64,000 nucleotides of DNA. It comes from Halonatronomonas betaini. GTDB taxonomy: Bacteria > Bacillota > Halanaerobiia > Halanaerobiales > Halarsenatibacteraceae. Position numbers and translations under genes: made by a program. The stretch spans positions 377,741 through 441,740 of the forward strand of contig NZ_JADPIE010000001.1 of the NCBI RefSeq assembly GCF_015666175.1, read 5' to 3'. The first letter of the stretch is position 1. Each line of letters opens with the position of its first letter. Under the pieces are notes generated by a model. The model saw only the letters and a list, made by a program, of their open reading frames with translations, was not told the DNA's origin and did not search any database. This document shows, piece by piece, positions 24,156-32,807 of this stretch.

Positions 24156-25548
24156 ACCATTAAGAGAAATATTAGAGCTAAATAATATAGAACAGGTCCT
24201 TGCAGATACCAATCCTCCAGATGCTAATGAATTTGAGCAGATAATTACTAAAGCTTTAAAGCTGGAAGGTTTAAATGAGCTAGAGGTGGCCAGGCTTTTA
24301 AAGATAGAAAGCCCTAAAAAAATCGTGAAACTGCTTGAAACTGCCGGTAAAATCAAAGAGGAGATCTATGGCAAAAGGCTGGTAGTTTTTGCTCCTTTAT
24401 ATCTGGATAACTATTGCAGTAATAACTGTCTCTATTGTGGTTACCGGGCTCCAAATAAAGAATTGAACAGAAAAGAACTTTCAGAATCAGAGATTAAGAA
24501 CGAAGTTAAAGAATTATTAAATACAGGCCAGAAAAGATTGCTGATTCTAACAGGTGAGAGGAATTCTTCTAATATTGACGATCTTCTAGATAAGATTGAT
24601 AAGATCTATGCAGTTGATGGCGATAATCCAGGAGAAGAAGTCAAAAGAATAAACCTTGAGATAGCCCCACTTACAGAAGAGGAGTTTGCAAGGGTTTCTA
24701 ACTCTAAAATTGGAACTTACACCTGTTTCCAGGAGACCTATCATCTACCAACCTACAATCAGATGCATCTTTCAGGGAAAAAGCAGGATTTCGACTGGCG
24801 GCTGGAGGTTATGGATCGAGCAGTTAAAGGTGGAATAGATGATTATGGCATCGGAGTTTTGTTTGGTCTCTATGATTTTAAATATGAAGTTCTGGCCATG
24901 TTAAGACATGCCAATTATCTTGATAAAAAGTATGGAGTCGGTCCCCATACAATCTCTGTGCCCAGGTTTAAACCAGCTGCTGGCGCTAAAATCAAAGAGG
25001 CCCCCTATCCAGTCAGCGATGATGATTTTAAGCTGTTGATAGCTATAATTAGAATGGCCCTGCCCTATACAGGCATGATTCTCTCTACAAGAGAGCCAGT
25101 CCAGTTAAGAAATAAGCTATTTAAATATGGCATCTCCCAGATCAGTGCTGGCTCCTGTACTTCTCCAGGTGGTTATAACGATAAGGCTGAAGAAACTGGC
25201 CAGTTCAAACTCTATGATAACCGAAATTTAGAAGAGATTGTTACAGAGGCAGTCCAGGCAGGTTATCTGCCAAGTTTCTGTACATCCTGTTACCGGCAGG
25301 CCAGGACAGGCAGAGATTTCATGGAACTGGCCAAACTAGGAGATATCAAACCCTATTGCCAGGCCAATGCATTATTAACCCTGGCAGAATATCTAATAAA
25401 TTATGGATCAGAACAGTTACAGGCTGATGGCTTTAAATTAATCGATCAAAAAATCAATGAAGTCAGAGAGAAAAATCAGGCACTGGCAAATAAAATCAGT
25501 AATAAATTAGACCAATTAAAGGATGATAAATATGACCTCTACTTTTAA
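24148..25548 (+). CDS. hydG: [FeFe]-hydrogenase maturase HydG (tyrosine lyase)
   Basis: 466 residues from the ATG at 24148; an in-frame GTG at 24139 is less likely. The radical-SAM motif CSNNCLYC (CX3CX2C, about residues 90-97) binds the first [4Fe-4S] cluster. The C-terminal motif CTSC followed 22 residues later by Cys (CX2CX22C, starting near residue 376) binds the auxiliary cluster that distinguishes HydG. The enzyme cleaves tyrosine to supply CO and CN ligands on an Fe(CO)2(CN) synthon for the hydrogenase H-cluster. Cytoplasmic. It overlaps hydF by 17 bp. Confidence 0.96.
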   Translation: MTKPLREILELNNIEQVLADTNPPDANEFEQIITKALKLEGLNELEVARLLKIESPKKIVKLLETAGKIKEEIYGKRLVVFAPLYLDNYCSNNCLYCGYRAPNKELNRKELSESEIKNEVKELLNTGQKRLLILTGERNSSNIDDLLDKIDKIYAVDGDNPGEEVKRINLEIAPLTEEEFARVSNSKIGTYTCFQETYHLPTYNQMHLSGKKQDFDWRLEVMDRAVKGGIDDYGIGVLFGLYDFKYEVLAMLRHANYLDKKYGVGPHTISVPRFKPAAGAKIKEAPYPVSDDDFKLLIAIIRMALPYTGMILSTREPVQLRNKLFKYGISQISAGSCTSPGGYNDKAEETGQFKLYDNRNLEEIVTEAVQAGYLPSFCTSCYRQARTGRDFMELAKLGDIKPYCQANALLTLAEYLINYGSEQLQADGFKLIDQKINEVREKNQALANKISNKLDQLKDDKYDLYF

Positions 25549-26785
25549 TTCAACACCAACAGCTGAAAGACCCCATATAGCAGTCTTTGGCAAAAGAAAT
25601 GCAGGTAAATCAACGATGATAAACTTTTTAACAGATCAGGACCTGGCCCTGGTCTCAGAAATACCAGGCACAACAACTGATCCTGTTTATAAATCCATGG
25701 AAGTTCTGCCTTTAGGGCCGGTGATTTTTATCGACACTGCTGGTATTGATGATAGAGGCAATCTAGGCAGCAAAAGGGTCGAGAAGACCCTCAGAGTTAT
25801 CAGAAAGACAGATCTGGCCCTGATGATAATTAATAACCTGAAAGATTTAGAATATGAAAAAGACCTTATTTCCAGGCTTGAAGAGAATTCAATCCCTTAT
25901 TTGATTATCTTTAATAATATAGATAATCTCGATCTTTCAAAAGCTGAGATATCAGCAGCCTTTGGTGATTTCTCTCCAGAAAAAATTATTATAGCTGAAA
26001 ATTATAGTAATAATGAGCGAGAAGAAATTCTAAAGGCCCTGGCTTCACTGGCCGGTGAAAATAATAATCTAGAAGCTGCGGCAAAGAGATTAATCGGGGA
26101 TCTAATTCAGCCAGACGATCTGGTTCTATTAATAATTCCGATAGATAGTGGGGCGCCAAAGGATAGATTGATTCTGCCTCAGATGCAGACTTTAAGACGA
26201 ATTCTGGATAATAGAGCCCAGGTTTTAGTCGTCCGACCAGATTCAATTAAATCTGCCCTGGTAAATTTGAAAAAACCTCCAGCACTGGCAGTTACTGATT
26301 CCCAGGCCTTTGCCCAGGTAAGTAAATTAGTTCCTGATAATATTCTCCTGACTGGTTTTTCAATATTATTTGCCCGGTATAAAGGAGACTTAAATAGCTA
26401 TCTCCAGGGAGTAAATTACTTAAAGAAATTAAAACCTGGTATGGAAATTCTGGTTGCGGAAGCCTGTACCCACCGGAAACGCCATGAAGATATAGGAACA
26501 GTAAAAATTCCAGGCTGGCTTGAAGAAATAGCAGGAGGAAACTTAAACTTTACCCATTATGCAGGACAGGACTTTCCAGCAGAGATTGATAAATATGATC
26601 TTGCCGTTTTCTGCGGTGGCTGTATGATCAATCAACAGGAAGTTACCAGCAGAATTAGAGATGCCAGGAATGCGAGAGTACCAGTCATTAATTATGGTAT
26701 CCTGATAGCCTGGAAGATGGGGATACTGGATCGAGCTATCCAGCCCTTTTTAGATGAGGTGGAAATCAATTATGCAGCCAATTAA
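25532..26785 (+). CDS. hydF: [FeFe]-hydrogenase maturation GTPase/scaffold HydF
   Basis: 417 residues from the ATG at 25532, with AAGGATGAT before it; an ATG at 25523 is an alternative. The N-terminal GTPase domain has the P-loop GKRNAGKST, PGTTTDPV and the switch IDTAG. The C-terminal cluster-binding part has CTH (about residue 312) and CGGC (about residue 365). In most HydF proteins the second motif is HCxxC; here it is FCGGC, so the histidine is replaced. HydF carries the [2Fe]H precursor assembled by HydE and HydG and delivers it to HydA. HydA is not encoded in this window. Confidence 0.95.
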   Translation: MTSTFNSTPTAERPHIAVFGKRNAGKSTMINFLTDQDLALVSEIPGTTTDPVYKSMEVLPLGPVIFIDTAGIDDRGNLGSKRVEKTLRVIRKTDLALMIINNLKDLEYEKDLISRLEENSIPYLIIFNNIDNLDLSKAEISAAFGDFSPEKIIIAENYSNNEREEILKALASLAGENNNLEAAAKRLIGDLIQPDDLVLLIIPIDSGAPKDRLILPQMQTLRRILDNRAQVLVVRPDSIKSALVNLKKPPALAVTDSQAFAQVSKLVPDNILLTGFSILFARYKGDLNSYLQGVNYLKKLKPGMEILVAEACTHRKRHEDIGTVKIPGWLEEIAGGNLNFTHYAGQDFPAEIDKYDLAVFCGGCMINQQEVTSRIRDARNARVPVINYGILIAWKMGILDRAIQPFLDEVEINYAAN

Positions 26786-27788
26786 TTTTAATGATCAACT
26801 CCAGGTTTTAGATAATCTTGAATTAATTCTAAGCAATGATTGCTATAATCAGAATCTTTTTAAAACTGCTGATGAAATCAGGCAGAAATATCATGGAGAT
26901 GGTGTTCACTTAAGGGGCCTTATAGAATTCTCAAATTACTGTAACAGAAGCTGCTATTATTGTGGACTTCGTAAAGAAAATAAAAATCCAGAAAGATACC
27001 GCTTAAGCCAGAAAGAAATTATTTCAGCAGCCTTAACAGCTGAAGAATTAGGCTACGGTACAGTTGTTCTCCAATCCGGGGAAGATAATCATTTTACCCT
27101 GGAAATAATTGCTGAAATAGTTAAAGAGATCAAAGAAAAGACTGACCTGGCTATAACATTATCTTTAGGAGAAAGAACTAAAGAGGAGTATCAGGAATGG
27201 CGTCAGGCTGGAGCCGATAGATACCTGCTCCGTTTTGAGACCTCTGACCCTCAGTTATATGAAAAATTGCATCCTGTCGGGAACTTTCAGAATCGAATAG
27301 ATAATTTATACTGGCTTAAAGAGTCAGGCTATCAATTAGGAAGTGGTTCTCTGATTGGTCTGCCGGATCAGTCAGTCCAGAACCTGGCAGATGATCTCAG
27401 GCTCTATAAAAAGCTGGATTTAGATATGGTCGGGCTTGGCCCATTCTTAATGAACCCCAACACCCCGCTGGCTGGTGAAGATAACGGTTCTTTTGAACTG
27501 ACCTTAAAAATGCTGGCCTTAACAAGAATAATTCTGCCCAAAGCCCATCTACCAGCAACAACAGCTTTAGGAACTGTTGATAGCAAGGGCAGAGAGAAGG
27601 CTCTCCAGAAAGGTGCTAATGTAATGATGCCTAATGTTACCCCGAGAGAATACAGGGCAAATTATCAATTATATCCAGATAAAATCTGTACAGATGAAAA
27701 TCCGGTAGATTGTAGTCATTGCATTCCAGCCCGGCTGAAGACAATTGATCGCTTTCCAGCTACTGGTCCAGGTCATTCATTAAAGTAA
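26772..27788 (+). CDS. hydE: [FeFe]-hydrogenase maturase HydE (radical SAM)
   Basis: 338 residues from the ATG at 26772, seven bases after GAGGTGG; the frame extends upstream to 26754 inside hydF. The CX3CX2C motif is CNRSCYYC (about residues 57-64), followed by GTVVLQSGED and GERTKEEY, typical of HydE/BioB-like proteins. HydE works on the HydG-derived iron complex to help build the dithiomethylamine-bridged cluster. It overlaps hydF by 14 bp and is the last gene of the operon. Confidence 0.95.
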   Translation: MQPINFNDQLQVLDNLELILSNDCYNQNLFKTADEIRQKYHGDGVHLRGLIEFSNYCNRSCYYCGLRKENKNPERYRLSQKEIISAALTAEELGYGTVVLQSGEDNHFTLEIIAEIVKEIKEKTDLAITLSLGERTKEEYQEWRQAGADRYLLRFETSDPQLYEKLHPVGNFQNRIDNLYWLKESGYQLGSGSLIGLPDQSVQNLADDLRLYKKLDLDMVGLGPFLMNPNTPLAGEDNGSFELTLKMLALTRIILPKAHLPATTALGTVDSKGREKALQKGANVMMPNVTPREYRANYQLYPDKICTDENPVDCSHCIPARLKTIDRFPATGPGHSLK

Positions 27789-27793
27789 ATATT

Positions 27794-27829
27794 AAAAAAG
27801 CCACAGGGAGGATTATTTACCCTGTGGCC
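27794..27829 (-). terminator. Terminator of metNIQ
   Basis: GCCACAGGG (27800-27808) pairs with CCCTGTGGC (27820-27828); on the minus strand a T6 tract follows. It lies between the convergent hydE and metQ ends. Confidence 0.85.
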
Positions 27830-27839
27830 AATTATCTAA

Positions 27840-28649
27840 TTAAAATACTGGTACAACAGAACCTTCATACTCCTCCAGGATAAACTCTCTAATCTCTTCA
27901 CTCTGGAGAACTTCTAACAGGGCCTGAATCCTATCATCATCCTCCTCATCTTCGGCCCTTACGACTAAGACATTACTATAAGGTGATTCATCGCCTTCAA
28001 TAATCAGAGAATCTTCTAATGGGTTTAAGTCAGCCTCTAAAGCGTAATTTGTATTGATAACTGCCCCATCAAGGTCATCAAGGGATCTTGGCAATAATGC
28101 TGCCTCTAACTCCCTGAATTCAAGGTTAAGCGGGTTATCAACTATATCCAGAGGGGTTGCATTTAAGTCTTCAGGGTCCTCAAGTTCAATTAATCCCTCA
28201 TTATGGAGCAATATCAATGCCCGGCCCTCATTGGATGGATCATTAGGTATCCCGATAAGTGCTCCTTCAGACAAATCATCGATATCATTATAATTATTGG
28301 AATAAAGCCCAATCGGTTCAACATGGATAGCTCCAACTGATACTAAATCAAGGCCATGATCAGAACTAAATTGGTTTAAATAAGGCTCGTGCTGAAAGAA
28401 GTTTAAATCTATACTGCCATCATCTAATGCCAGGTTTGGGGCAACATAATCGGTGAATTCAACAATCTCGAGCTCAATCCCCTGCTCTAAAAGTACAGGC
28501 CTAACCTGTTCTAATAATTCTGCATGGGGTAGTGGAGTTGCTCCAACCTCTAATACTTCATTTGCCCTGACATTATTATTGATAACTAACTGACTTCCAC
28601 CGATTACAAGACCAATCAACACGAATACTGCAATTATCTTTTTTATCAT
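27840..28649 (-). CDS. metQ: Methionine ABC transporter substrate-binding protein
   Basis: About 269 residues; the ATG at 28649 is preferred because AAGGAG lies eight bases upstream. It has a signal peptide (hydrophobic about residues 4-22, cleavage near VRANE) but no lipobox cysteine, unlike most Gram-positive MetQ lipoproteins. NlpA-family signatures: VGATPLPHAELLEQV, LNFFQHEPYLNQF, IGIPNDPSNEGRAL. It binds methionine in the periplasm. It is the last gene of the metN-metI-metQ operon, which is controlled by a SAM-I riboswitch. The C-terminal part is very acidic. Confidence 0.93.
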   Translation of the reverse strand: MIKKIIAVFVLIGLVIGGSQLVINNNVRANEVLEVGATPLPHAELLEQVRPVLLEQGIELEIVEFTDYVAPNLALDDGSIDLNFFQHEPYLNQFSSDHGLDLVSVGAIHVEPIGLYSNNYNDIDDLSEGALIGIPNDPSNEGRALILLHNEGLIELEDPEDLNATPLDIVDNPLNLEFRELEAALLPRSLDDLDGAVINTNYALEADLNPLEDSLIIEGDESPYSNVLVVRAEDEEDDDRIQALLEVLQSEEIREFILEEYEGSVVPVF

Positions 28650-28664
28650 TATTTTCATCTCCTT

Positions 28665-29342
28665 TTAATTTTTATGATCAAATATATTGGCGATTCTATT
28701 GCCTGTAAATTGGATTATCTGGACTAAAATAACTAAAATAACTATCGTCTCAATCATTATGCCTAATTGGAATCTCTGATAACCATACCTAACGGCGATA
28801 TCACCTAAACCACCTCCTCCAACGGCACCAGCCATGGCTGAATATCCAACCAGGCTGATTCCAGTTAGGGTGATTCCTAAAACAACAGTAGATAATGCTT
28901 CAGGCAAAAGCACCATCAGTACTATCTGTAATTTTGATGCCCCCATAGACTTTGCAGCTTCAATAACTCCAGGGTCAATTTCCAGTAAGGCATTATCAAC
29001 AACCCTGGCCATAAAGGGAATAGCCGCCACAGAGAGAGGTACCACAGCAGCAGTTGTCCCGATAGATGTGCCTACAACCCATCGGGTAAAGGGTATTATT
29101 GCCACCATCAAAATTATAAATGGAATTGATCTGCCCAGGTTGATAATTCCCTCAAAAATCAGATTCAAAAATTTATTAGGTAAAATATGTTTCTGTCTTG
29201 TTATCGTTGTCATTACACCTATTGGGAACCCGCCTAGAACACCAAATAAAAGAGAGAGCCCAACCATATATAATGTTTCAACAAGCCCGGACCAGATCAA
29301 CTGGCCGTTGGGACTTATCAGTTCGTATAATTCAGCCATCAT
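28665..29342 (-). CDS. metI: Methionine ABC transporter permease
   Basis: 225 residues from the ATG at 29342 (GGAGGT upstream), inside the metN 3' end. Five to six membrane segments. The EAA loop reads DPGVIEAAKSMGASKLQIV (about residues 135-153). SIPFIILMVAIIPFTR and GGGLGDIAVRYGYQRF are characteristic MetI blocks. It forms the membrane channel with MetN as ATPase. Confidence 0.93.
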   Translation of the reverse strand: MMAELYELISPNGQLIWSGLVETLYMVGLSLLFGVLGGFPIGVMTTITRQKHILPNKFLNLIFEGIINLGRSIPFIILMVAIIPFTRWVVGTSIGTTAAVVPLSVAAIPFMARVVDNALLEIDPGVIEAAKSMGASKLQIVLMVLLPEALSTVVLGITLTGISLVGYSAMAGAVGGGGLGDIAVRYGYQRFQLGIMIETIVILVILVQIIQFTGNRIANIFDHKN

Positions 29343-30369
29343 TAATAACCTCCACAATTAAGTCTTTTTTCTGCAAAAATTCAATCCCCTGTTCAATTCT
29401 GGACTCCTTGCCATCAAGCTTTAAGACCAGCGTCCCGAAAGGGATAGATCGTATCTCATCGATACTGCCATATAAGATATTGGCATCTATATCAAATTTT
29501 CTAATCATCTTAGAAATTATTGGTTTATCTGTTCCTTCCTCAATAAAAGAGACCCTGACTAACCTGCCGGCATCGCCATTTTCAATATCTTCAATAATTC
29601 TAGGAGGTAGATTATAATCAAAGACAGAACTAACAAACCGCCTGGTTAGCTCAGTTTTAGGTCTGGCAAAGATATCAAGGACATTACCCTGCTCGATTAG
29701 GTTGCCCTGTTCAATAACTGCCACCTGATCGCAGATCTCCTTAATAACCCCCATCTCATGGGTTATTAAGACCACTGTCAGATCCATCTCTTTCTGGATA
29801 TCTCTAAGTAGATTCAAAATTGATTCAGTGCTATCCGGGTCCAGAGAAGATGTGGCCTCATCTGAAAGCAATAACTTCGGTTCATTGGCTAAAGCCCTGG
29901 CTATTCCAACCCGCTGTTTCTGACCTCCAGATAGCTGAGCCGGGTAATGATCGGCCCGATCTGACAGATCAACTAATTCCATTAACTCTTCAGCCCTTTT
30001 TCTCCGAAAACTTTTATTTTTACCAGCTATTTTTAAAGGAAAAATAATATTTTCCTTAACAGTCTTGGTCGAAAGCAGATTAAAGTTTTGGAAAATCATC
30101 CCGATTTTCTGTCTGGTTTCCCGGAGCCTCTTATTATCCAGTTCAGTCAGGTCAACACCATCAATCTCGATTGACCCAGCTGTTGGTTTTTCCAGTAAAT
30201 TCAATAAGCGGATCAGAGTACTCTTGCCGGCCCCACTGGGACCAATAATCCCAAAGATCTCACCGCTATTTACTTTCAAATTTAAATTCTCTATCGCCCT
30301 GATAATATCGCCTTTATCGTTTTTATATTCCTTATCTAAATTTCTGATTTCGATCAACTTATCCACCAT
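29332..30369 (-). CDS. metN: Methionine ABC transporter ATPase
   Basis: 345 residues. Walker A GPSGAGKST (about residues 43-51), signature LSGGQKQRVGIARAL (about 142), Walker B LLLSDEATSSLDP (about 163), H-loop ITHEM. Residues about 270-345 form the NIL domain that gives methionine feedback inhibition in MetN. The start ATG at 30369 sits immediately after AAGG; a slightly internal start is possible. First gene of the operon behind the SAM-I leader; its stop overlaps the metI start. Confidence 0.94.
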   Translation of the reverse strand: MVDKLIEIRNLDKEYKNDKGDIIRAIENLNLKVNSGEIFGIIGPSGAGKSTLIRLLNLLEKPTAGSIEIDGVDLTELDNKRLRETRQKIGMIFQNFNLLSTKTVKENIIFPLKIAGKNKSFRRKRAEELMELVDLSDRADHYPAQLSGGQKQRVGIARALANEPKLLLSDEATSSLDPDSTESILNLLRDIQKEMDLTVVLITHEMGVIKEICDQVAVIEQGNLIEQGNVLDIFARPKTELTRRFVSSVFDYNLPPRIIEDIENGDAGRLVRVSFIEEGTDKPIISKMIRKFDIDANILYGSIDEIRSIPFGTLVLKLDGKESRIEQGIEFLQKKDLIVEVINDG

Positions 30370-30397
30370 CCTTAAAAAAGATATATAATATAAAAAA

Positions 30398-30419
30398 GCT
30401 GCTCAAATCAATGAGCAGC
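30398..30419 (-). terminator. Second leader terminator of metNIQ
   Basis: GCTGCTCA (30398-30405) and TGAGCAGC (30412-30419) pair; the minus strand continues with TTTTTTA. It lies between the riboswitch and metN. Confidence 0.8.
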
Positions 30420-30434
30420 ATCCCTGAAATAGAA

Positions 30435-30456
30435 AAATCCTCAAAAGAGAGGATTT
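30435..30456 (-). terminator. First leader terminator of the SAM-I riboswitch
   Basis: AAATCCTC (30435-30442) with GAGGATTT (30449-30456), T tract on the minus strand. Its CCTCTC portion can alternatively pair with GAGAGG at the end of the aptamer. Confidence 0.7.
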
Positions 30457-30469
30457 ATTATAACCTCTC

Positions 30470-30590
30470 ATCTCTCATCTCCATATGGAGATGCAGGAGT
30501 TAGCACCTTCTCCTTTAATTAAATAATTAAAGGTAGGTTGCCGGGCATCGCAGGGCCAGTCCCTCCGCCGCTCTTGATGAAAACAATTAT
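30470..30590 (-). ncRNA. SAM-I (S-box) riboswitch
   Basis: On the minus strand the S-box landmarks appear in order: ATCAAGAGCGGCGGAGGGA, CTGGCCCTGCGATGCCCGGCAACC, a P3 hairpin (CCTTTAATTATTTAATTAAAGG), then AAGGTGCTAACTCCTGC and the P4/P1 closing region. This class binds S-adenosylmethionine and terminates transcription when SAM is abundant, as expected for a methionine importer. Confidence 0.95.
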
Positions 30591-30650
30591 TCAATTTGAT
30601 AACTATCATAACATTAGAGTACTAAACTGTCAAGAAAAACAATTTATTAT

Positions 30651-30679
30651 TTGACTCACAAAGTTTAATCTGTTAATAT
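30651..30679 (+). promoter_or_regulatory. Promoter of the GNAT gene
   Basis: TTGACT (30651-30656), 17-bp spacer, TAATAT (30674-30679), 116 bp upstream of the GNAT start. It is divergent from the metNIQ leader. Confidence 0.55.
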
Positions 30680-30736
30680 ACCAACATAAAATAATATTTT
30701 AAACAAAGCTAATTCTTGTTTTTTAAAGGACTCAAT

Positions 30737-30780
30737 GAATAGAGTTCAATACATTAAGGAATAGAGTTCAATACATAAAG
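30737..30780 (+). repeat. 22-bp tandem duplication in the GNAT 5' UTR
   Basis: GAATAGAGTTCAATACATTAAG (30737-30758) is repeated at 30759-30780 with one mismatch, ending 14 bp before the start codon. A partial copy (CAATGAAT) precedes it. Confidence 0.75.
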
Positions 30781-30794
30781 AAAGGATTGATAAT

Positions 30795-31343
30795 ATGTCC
30801 AAAATAAGTGAATCAACCCATCAAATTAAGGGCAAGGAGATTAAAATTACTAATGCCAGACCAGAAGATGCAGAAGAACTCCTGAATTATATGAAACAGG
30901 TCTTTGGCGAGACAGAATTTCTTCTCAGAGAACCAGAGGAGTTCGAGATGACCGTTGAAGAAGAAAAGGAATTTCTTAAAAATATGAATCAGTCAGAAAA
31001 TAATATCTTTATTATAGCCAGGGTTGGTGGCAGGATCGTGGGCAACCTTGGCTTTACAGGGAGCGAACTTAACCGGTATTGCCATCAGGGAGAGTTTGGC
31101 ATGTCAGTCCTTAAAGAATACTGGGGTCATGGTATTGGCAGCCTGCTAATGGAAACTCTGATAAAATGGGCCAGAGAAAATAGTATAACAAGAATCTCTC
31201 TCAGGGTAGATGAAAATAATCAGCGGGGCAGAAAACTCTATGAAAAGTTTGGGTTTCAGCAGGAAGGTATTCTAAGAAATAAGAAAAGATTAGCTGATGG
31301 CACTTACCGGAATGAAATTGTTATGGCCCGCCTATTTAATTAA
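30795..31343 (+). CDS. GNAT-family N-acetyltransferase
   Basis: 182 residues. The acetyl-CoA-binding motif A is VLKEYWGHGIGSLLMETL (about residues 105-122), preceded by IIARVGGRIVGNLGF and followed by LRVDENNQRGRKLYEKFGF, a RimJ/RimL/SpeG-like arrangement. Cytoplasmic; substrate unknown. The ribosome site AAAGGA precedes the ATG. The next gene, a beta-lactamase-like protein, starts 17 bp downstream and is probably co-transcribed. Confidence 0.85.
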   Translation: MSKISESTHQIKGKEIKITNARPEDAEELLNYMKQVFGETEFLLREPEEFEMTVEEEKEFLKNMNQSENNIFIIARVGGRIVGNLGFTGSELNRYCHQGEFGMSVLKEYWGHGIGSLLMETLIKWARENSITRISLRVDENNQRGRKLYEKFGFQQEGILRNKKRLADGTYRNEIVMARLFN

Positions 31344-31360
31344 ATTAAGGGTGTTTTAAA

Positions 31361-32803
31361 ATGTTAAAAAATAAATTATTACTAATCTCTATCACATTAA
31401 TACTAATCTCTGTAACATTTTTGACAGTCTCAGTAGAGGCTGAAAATGGCAATATAAAGCATGATCAGTTTCATGTTCAATTTGAGCAAAACCTAAAAGA
31501 ATTAGTTGATTTTTACAATATTCCAGGGGCAGCAGTCGCTCTAATTAGCGGCAATCAGCTAACCTGGACAGGCCATTTTGGCTATGCCGATCTTGCAGAA
31601 AATAGACCGGTAACAGCTCAGACCCTTTTCAGGGCAGAATCCATTACAAAATCAATGACTGCCAGACTTATTATGACACTAATAGAAACTGGAGAAATTA
31701 CTCTGGATGATCCTGTTGCTCAATATCTAACTCGCTGGGAGTTTCCAGAATCTAGCTATAATCATGAAGAAGTTACCATCCGGAGATTGTTAAATCATAG
31801 CGCAGGTATTACTGGAGGCTCTGATTATCTCCATCCTGGGGCAAAAGTACATCCAATTGAAGAAGTTCTTGCAGGCGAGCATGGCCTGCGGAGAGCTGAA
31901 CTGGTCAGAGAGCCAGGCTCAGCCTTTGAATATTCCAATCAGGGATTTATGCTGTTAGAAATGCTGGTTGAAGAGCTCACTGATCAGGATTATGAGTCCT
32001 ATTTTAACCAGAATATCCTGGAACCTGCAGGGGTAGATGGCTATTTCTCAGTAGATGAGCAGGTTAAATCCAGGCTGGCCACCAGTTATCATGTTGATGG
32101 TGAACCGGTGCCCCATTATGTTGATAATTTCAAGGGAGCAGGGGGGCTTCTAATAACTACAGAAGATTTAGCCCGGCTTATAGCTGAAGGTAGTCATCCA
32201 GAATTGTATGATTCCAATGTAGAACCTACAGGGTTTTATGGGCTGGGAGCAGATATCTCGGCTCTGGGCCATTTTATCGAGTATCATAATGGCGAGAAAG
32301 ATAACGAGAAGGCAGTCTTTCATGGCGGTGAAGGCACAGGCTCTTTAGGCAAGTATTATATTTTTCCTGAGAGAGGGGAAGGTATTGTTGTATTAACCAA
32401 TAGCAAAGCCAGCTGGCCATTTCTCTTTGAAGTCTTAAACCAATGGACAGAACTAAAAGACCTGCCTCAGCCAGAAATGGCAGGCCTATTTTTCAATATA
32501 GTTACTGGCTTAAATATATTATTAGCACTTATTATTATTACAGCCCTGCTTATTTTAACTAAAATAACTAAAGGGCTCATTTTAAAAGAAAAATGTTTTA
32601 AACTTAAAGCCCTTAAAAACAAAAAGAACTTATTATTGATTATATCTGTAATCGCAATCATGGCAGCCTGGTGGTATTTAGGGGAAGTTGTGGTCACCAA
32701 TCTATTGCCAGTTAGATATAATAGGTTAGGTATAGGGCTTGGTTTTTTAAGTTTAATATTAATCTTAAAGGCGTGTATATCAGATATTAAAAGGTCAGAA
32801 TAA
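31361..32803 (+). CDS. Membrane-anchored serine beta-lactamase-like hydrolase
   Basis: 480 residues. A signal sequence/anchor (about residues 5-25) is followed by a class C beta-lactamase/esterase-like domain (about 30-345) with SxxK in ESITKSM (about residue 95), YSN (about 192) and HGGEG as the KTG-equivalent. The C-terminus adds three membrane helices (about 372-395, 425-445, 455-475), so the catalytic domain sits in the periplasm with a C-terminal anchor. Such proteins act as D,D-carboxypeptidases, esterases or peptidases (Pbp4*/EstB type); true beta-lactamase activity is not implied. Confidence 0.85.
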   Translation: MLKNKLLLISITLILISVTFLTVSVEAENGNIKHDQFHVQFEQNLKELVDFYNIPGAAVALISGNQLTWTGHFGYADLAENRPVTAQTLFRAESITKSMTARLIMTLIETGEITLDDPVAQYLTRWEFPESSYNHEEVTIRRLLNHSAGITGGSDYLHPGAKVHPIEEVLAGEHGLRRAELVREPGSAFEYSNQGFMLLEMLVEELTDQDYESYFNQNILEPAGVDGYFSVDEQVKSRLATSYHVDGEPVPHYVDNFKGAGGLLITTEDLARLIAEGSHPELYDSNVEPTGFYGLGADISALGHFIEYHNGEKDNEKAVFHGGEGTGSLGKYYIFPERGEGIVVLTNSKASWPFLFEVLNQWTELKDLPQPEMAGLFFNIVTGLNILLALIIITALLILTKITKGLILKEKCFKLKALKNKKNLLLIISVIAIMAAWWYLGEVVVTNLLPVRYNRLGIGLGFLSLILILKACISDIKRSE

Positions 32804-32807
32804 TATC

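Noticed and set aside
28834-29361. 175-codon plus-strand frame
   Set aside because: Antisense shadow of metI; no ribosome site or domain.
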